From assembly GCA_027028505.1 (NCBI GenBank), contig JALVJE010000098.1, positions 1-36,429 on the forward strand: a stretch of 36,429 bases of DNA, written 5' to 3'. The notes under the pieces are model-generated. The model did no database searches. It saw only the letters and a program-made list of their open reading frames with translations, and was not told the origin of the DNA. This stretch comes from Bacteroidales bacterium (GTDB taxonomy: Bacteria; Bacteroidota; Bacteroidia; Bacteroidales; VadinHA17). Shown here piece after piece: positions 32,835-36,429 of this stretch; position 1 is the first letter of the stretch, and the number at the start of each line of letters is the position of its first letter. A program made the position numbers and the translations under genes.

Positions 32835-35800
32835 TCAGGGCCGCAGTCCCACGACCAGAATATCGTCCACCTGGGGGAGATCTCCCATCCACCTGAGCAA
32901 CACCTCTTCCAGTATTTTTTTCTGTTCTGCCATGGGTTTCCGGTGTATATCCAGCAGCAACTGCTTGAAATGCCTAATCTTGAATTTTCCTCCGTCCTCT
33001 CCCCCGAACTGATCGGCATAGCCGTCGGAGAAGATGTAAAGGGTATCGCCTGGACGCATAGGAATGATGTGATTGGTAAAAGATGCTTTTTCATTGACCT
33101 GGATCCCTATGGGCATCTTGTCTCCTTTGTACTCCAGCAGCTCACCGTCGCGGATGAGCACAAGAGGATTGTAGGCGCCGGCATACTGGATCTCACCCTT
33201 ATCATAGTCCAGGATGACCAGGGCCATGTCCATACCATCCTTGGCCTCGTCTATTTTACCCGTTTGTCCCAGCACTCCCTTGATATAATCCCGCAGCCTG
33301 TTCAGGATCAGGTTGGCCTGGAAGATCCTGTCCCTGTTCACGACCTCGCTGAGTAGGCTCACGCCCAGCATGCTCATGAAGGCGCCGGGGACGCCGTGGC
33401 CGGTACAATCGGCCGCCACCACGATCACCTTGTTATGTTCTTTGTACATCCAGTAAAAATCTCCCGAAACGATATCGCGGGGCCGGAAAAGGATGAAATA
33501 ATCCTTCAGCATCCCCGACACGGCAGAGAGGTCGGGCAGGACGGCTGACTGGATGCGCCTGGCATAATGGATACTGTCCTTGATCTCCCTGTTCTGCAAG
33601 GCGATCTTGTCGCGCTGGGATTCCAGCTCTTCCTTCTGTTTTTCTATCTTTTCCGTCCGTAGCCGCACTTTCTCTTCCAGGATCCTCTTTTCCCTGATCA
33701 GCTGTTTTTCGCGGATCCTGATGATCTGAATGACCAGGAAGATTCCCAGCAGGATCATCAGACCCACAAACCAGGCGGTCTGCCAGAAAGGCGGGGATAT
33801 ACGGAAAGAGAAGGTGGCAGGATGTTCGTTCCAGACCCCGGCATAACTCCGGGCCTGTACCATGAAAGTATATTGCCCCGGTGGTATTTTCCGGTATGTC
33901 ACCGTATTATCGGAAGTTTCCGGCGACCATTCCCGGTCAAAGCCTTTCAGAAAATAACGGTAGGAAACCTCCTCGGGGATGGTATACTGCAGTCCGATAA
34001 ACTCAAAGGTAAGGTTGTTCCTGTTATAGGGGAGCATAAGGTTCACAGGCAGATGAGAGTGGGGGTCCAGGCTGTCGCAGTAGGGTGTAAAATCAACCTC
34101 TTTACCGAAAAGGAGTATTCTCCGGATGAAGGTCAGAGGCGGGGCAGTGGAACGAATTTCATAGGCAGGGTCGTAATGGGCCAGGCCGGACACCGTTCCG
34201 ATCCAGAGATTGTGTTTCCCGTCTACCGCCACAGCGCCCTGGTTGGTCTCCAGTGGGATAAATCCGTCGAGCACACCGTAGGAACGTATTTTACCGGTGG
34301 AGAGATCGAGGCGGTCAAGTCCTTTTTCATGGCCTGTCCAGATCCTACCCAGACCATCGGAGATCACAAAGTAAAGGGTGTTGGAAGTCAATCCCTCCTT
34401 TTTCGTGAAGTTTCGGATGGTGTCGCGGCCGTTCTCCTGCATGATGCCCGAGAGCCCACCGTCGGTGGCCACCCAGACCGTACCTTTCTCATCGGCGGCG
34501 ATATCCCTGCATTTGCTATAGGCCAGTCCGTCGTCAACGGTCCAGTGACGCCATTCGCCGGTGCGGAAAGTACAGGCATAAACCCCGTTGCCGGTGGCAG
34601 CCCACAGCCTGTCACCCCTGACCATGATCCCCCTGACATCCTCTTTCATGATGGGTGCTCCCCGGAAAGGATCGGAAAAATGAAGGTCTCTGAAACAGTA
34701 TATACCCTGTTCCGTGGCACACCATATCCTGCCGCTGTCATCTTCCGCCAGATCGTAAATGATCTTCTGGTCCAGCACGGACGTATCACTGAACACCTCC
34801 ACTCGTTCTTTCCCGACAAGCGAGAGGGTGGAAAAGCCTGCTGCCCAGACATTCCCTTGCCGGTCCTGCAGGATCGCCGTGACGGTAAAATCGGGCAAAC
34901 CTTCCTTTTTGCCCCATTTTCCGAACTGCCTGCGGTTGTACATGGAGATGCCCGCATTGCTTCCCGCCCAAACATTCCCGTCGCGGTCCACCATCACCGA
35001 AAAGATATTGTTGCCCATGAGACCGTCGCTATCCCGGAAAACCTCAAAGGTGAATTTTGAGTATTTGGAGACCCCGCCAAGGGTACCGAACCACAGGTTG
35101 TGCTGGTTGTCCTCAAAGATCTTCAGTACATAATTATCGACCAGACCGTTCCTTTTGTCCAGATGCTGAAAAACATCCTTTCTCAACCGGTAAACACCGT
35201 TCTCGCTGGGACGGGCCCACAAGTTGCCACGGCTGTCCTCGAAAAGCTGCATGATGACCTGGCCGCCAATGCCGTTCTCCCGGTGCGTGACAAACCGTTT
35301 TCCGTCATACACCGACACGCCTCCCCGGTAGGTACCGCACCATACACGGTCCTTCGAATCGACCTTAATGGAGATCACAATATCGCTGCAGAGACCGTCG
35401 GCTGTGGTAAAATGAGAGAACTTATTTCCGTCATACCGGTAGATCCCCGACTCCTGGGTGGCGATCCAGTAGTTCCCCTCACTGTCCTGATCAATGCCCC
35501 AGATCACATCCTGCAGGTCGATGTTCCGGATGGAATCCCCGTCGAACACGGAGATCCCCTCCTGGGTACCGATCCACATCCTCCCCTTGTCATCCTCGTA
35601 CATGCAGATGGCATTGTTATGTATCAGACCGTTCTTCCGGGTAAAGGTGACGATACTGTCATCGGAAGAGATCCTGGAGATCCCGTAATGGGTCCGTATC
35701 CATACATTACCCCGACGGTCCTCATGCAATCCCTCCACATGGTCATCCACAAGCCCCATAGCATGATCAAAGACCGTAAACTTTTCCCCGTCAAAACGGG

Positions 35801-36107
35801 CTACTCCGCCACCCTCGGTACCAAACCACATACGCTGCCGCGAATCGCTCATCAACTGGTTGATATAGTTCTCCGGGAGCCCGTCCGCAACGCTGAAATT
35901 CAGGAATTCCCGACCGTCAAAACGAGAGGCGCCTATCTGCGTGGCCAACCAGATGTATCCGTAGGAATCCTGTTCGATGTCAAAGACAGAGTTCTGCGGA
36001 AGTCCCTGATGGATGGTATAATTGTCAAAAGGGATCTGCTGTGCCTCCAGGACGAACGATACAGCAGAAAAAATAAATATAACGGCGTATGTCAGGGATC
36101 TGGACAT
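32835..36107 (-). CDS. Two-component-type propeller sensor fused to SpoIIE/PP2C phosphatase
   Basis: A 1090-residue membrane sensor. After a signal peptide (1-22), about 14 Reg_prop repeats of the pattern DxxGxxWxGTxxGxxxYDG form one or two beta-propellers (about 25-690), followed by a Y_Y_Y domain (about 700-765, YFLKGFDREW and YTFMVQARS), a transmembrane helix (about 772-795) and a coiled coil to about 850. The cytoplasmic C-terminus is a SpoIIE-type PP2C Ser/Thr phosphatase with metal-binding ADCTGHGVPGAFMSML, SDGYADQFGG and VDDILVVGL. It replaces the histidine kinase usually found after such propellers in Bacteroidota hybrid systems, so the output is probably dephosphorylation of an anti-sigma-antagonist-like partner or another protein (inference). 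No STAS or anti-sigma gene is adjacent. Confidence 0.9.
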   Translation of the reverse strand: MSRSLTYAVIFIFSAVSFVLEAQQIPFDNYTIHQGLPQNSVFDIEQDSYGYIWLATQIGASRFDGREFLNFSVADGLPENYINQLMSDSRQRMWFGTEGGGVARFDGEKFTVFDHAMGLVDDHVEGLHEDRRGNVWIRTHYGISRISSDDSIVTFTRKNGLIHNNAICMYEDDKGRMWIGTQEGISVFDGDSIRNIDLQDVIWGIDQDSEGNYWIATQESGIYRYDGNKFSHFTTADGLCSDIVISIKVDSKDRVWCGTYRGGVSVYDGKRFVTHRENGIGGQVIMQLFEDSRGNLWARPSENGVYRLRKDVFQHLDKRNGLVDNYVLKIFEDNQHNLWFGTLGGVSKYSKFTFEVFRDSDGLMGNNIFSVMVDRDGNVWAGSNAGISMYNRRQFGKWGKKEGLPDFTVTAILQDRQGNVWAAGFSTLSLVGKERVEVFSDTSVLDQKIIYDLAEDDSGRIWCATEQGIYCFRDLHFSDPFRGAPIMKEDVRGIMVRGDRLWAATGNGVYACTFRTGEWRHWTVDDGLAYSKCRDIAADEKGTVWVATDGGLSGIMQENGRDTIRNFTKKEGLTSNTLYFVISDGLGRIWTGHEKGLDRLDLSTGKIRSYGVLDGFIPLETNQGAVAVDGKHNLWIGTVSGLAHYDPAYEIRSTAPPLTFIRRILLFGKEVDFTPYCDSLDPHSHLPVNLMLPYNRNNLTFEFIGLQYTIPEEVSYRYFLKGFDREWSPETSDNTVTYRKIPPGQYTFMVQARSYAGVWNEHPATFSFRISPPFWQTAWFVGLMILLGIFLVIQIIRIREKQLIREKRILEEKVRLRTEKIEKQKEELESQRDKIALQNREIKDSIHYARRIQSAVLPDLSAVSGMLKDYFILFRPRDIVSGDFYWMYKEHNKVIVVAADCTGHGVPGAFMSMLGVSLLSEVVNRDRIFQANLILNRLRDYIKGVLGQTGKIDEAKDGMDMALVILDYDKGEIQYAGAYNPLVLIRDGELLEYKGDKMPIGIQVNEKASFTNHIIPMRPGDTLYIFSDGYADQFGGEDGGKFKIRHFKQLLLDIHRKPMAEQKKILEEVLLRWMGDLPQVDDILVVGLRP

Positions 36108-36119
36108 ATAAATCTAGGG

Positions 36120-36127
36120 TAAAGATA
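36120..36127 (-). promoter_or_regulatory. Candidate -7 element for the propeller-SpoIIE gene
   Basis: On the minus strand TATCTTTA lies 12 bp before the ATG and is part of the same TATCTTTACC decamer as at 24699. It differs from TAnnTTTG in the last base. Confidence 0.35.
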
Positions 36128-36183
36128 AGGAAACACCCCGGATGTGGTTACGGTTTTGAGGAAGAAATGTTTTATTTAGTTAA

Positions 36184-36353
36184 GAGTATCGAGTTACGAG
36201 TATCGAGTTGCGAGTATCGGGTATCGAGTTGCGAGTATCGGGTTGCGGGTATCGGGTATCGAGTTTCGAGTTTCGGGTTGCGAGTTCACAGTTCACAGTT
36301 CTTAGTTCACAGTTCTTAGTTCATAGTTCATAGTTCACAGTTCACAGTTCTTA
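36184..36353. repeat. Fourteen GAGTATC/GGGTTGC heptamers then ten GTTCACA heptamers
   Basis: From 36184 to 36281 there are 14 units of G(A/G)GT type in exact phase (GAGTATC, GAGTTAC, GAGTTGC, GGGTATC, GAGTTTC and variants). After a 2-nt join, ten units of GTTCACA, GTTCTTA and GTTCATA run from 36284 to 36353. A short plus-strand frame open across the array is a translation of the repeat and is not a gene. Confidence 0.93.
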
Positions 36354-36387
36354 GTTAGCCTGCAACTTGCACCCAGCACCCAGCCCC

Positions 36388-36410
36388 CCCGTCCGACTGG
36401 CGTCAGCCCC
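36388..36410. repeat. Truncated copy of the CCCGTCCGACT hairpin
   Basis: The left arm CCCGTCCGACT and the loop GGCGTC are identical to the copy at 6700-6727, but the right arm stops after AGCC and is followed by CCGTCCGAATGG, a second partial copy running off the end of the window. Confidence 0.6.
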
Positions 36411-36429
36411 GTCCGAATGGACATTCGTC

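Noticed and set aside
33822..36122. Two long plus-strand open frames (33822-35060 and 35100-36122) opposite the propeller-SpoIIE gene
   Set aside because: They mirror the regular propeller repeats and show no protein-like features of their own.
36184..36353. CRISPR array
   Set aside because: Units are 7 nt with no spacers, and no cas genes are present; the other tandem arrays fail for the same reason.

Overview
The window looks like the chromosome of a member of the Bacteroidota, most likely a polysaccharide-degrading lineage with a type IX secretion system (T9SS). Three predicted exported proteins end in T9SS type A sorting domains. The regulators are typical of the phylum: a LytTR response regulator with a LytS-type kinase, a Y_Y_Y beta-propeller sensor fused to a SpoIIE phosphatase, and a membrane-bound LuxR protein. 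Several starts are preceded by the Bacteroidota -7 motif TAnnTTTG. No rRNA, tRNA, insertion sequence transposase, CRISPR array or SusC/SusD pair is visible.

Layout. Bases 1-3422 are AT-richer and hold the 3' end of an AlbA_2/RecG-like ATP-binding protein and a DUF499 AAA-type ATPase, probably the right edge of an anti-phage or restriction-type island that continues to the left. Next come a membrane-tethered LuxR regulator (3713-4486), a minus-strand pair of lipoprotein metallophosphoesterase and outer-membrane barrel (4772-6339), and a T9SS-secreted beta-helix protein (7318-9630).

Bases 9854-24645 form a carbohydrate and envelope locus: a GH38 alpha-mannosidase on the minus strand, a divergent plus-strand run of six closely spaced genes (GH2 glycosidase with a C-terminal membrane anchor, L-Ala-D/L-Glu epimerase, alpha-oxoamine-synthase-like PLP enzyme, T9SS-exported clan GH-A glycosidase, small membrane protein, FkbM methyltransferase), and a LacZ-type GH2 on the minus strand that converges on and overlaps the run. 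The last part holds an AIM24-family protein, a LytTR/histidine-kinase operon whose kinase has a TlpA-like sensor without redox cysteines, a large T9SS-secreted repeat protein and the propeller-SpoIIE sensor.

The most unusual content is between the genes. Most of the longer intergenic spaces are filled with short tandem units held to a strict 7-nt (sometimes 8-nt) period although the unit sequence differs from space to space. These arrays are combined with hairpin modules that recur in the same order, an array of about 22-nt units whose hairpin arms change in a compensated way, and a 28-bp hairpin that appears to have inserted into one arm of another inverted repeat. Functional calls rest on motif recognition by eye; no database search was run.
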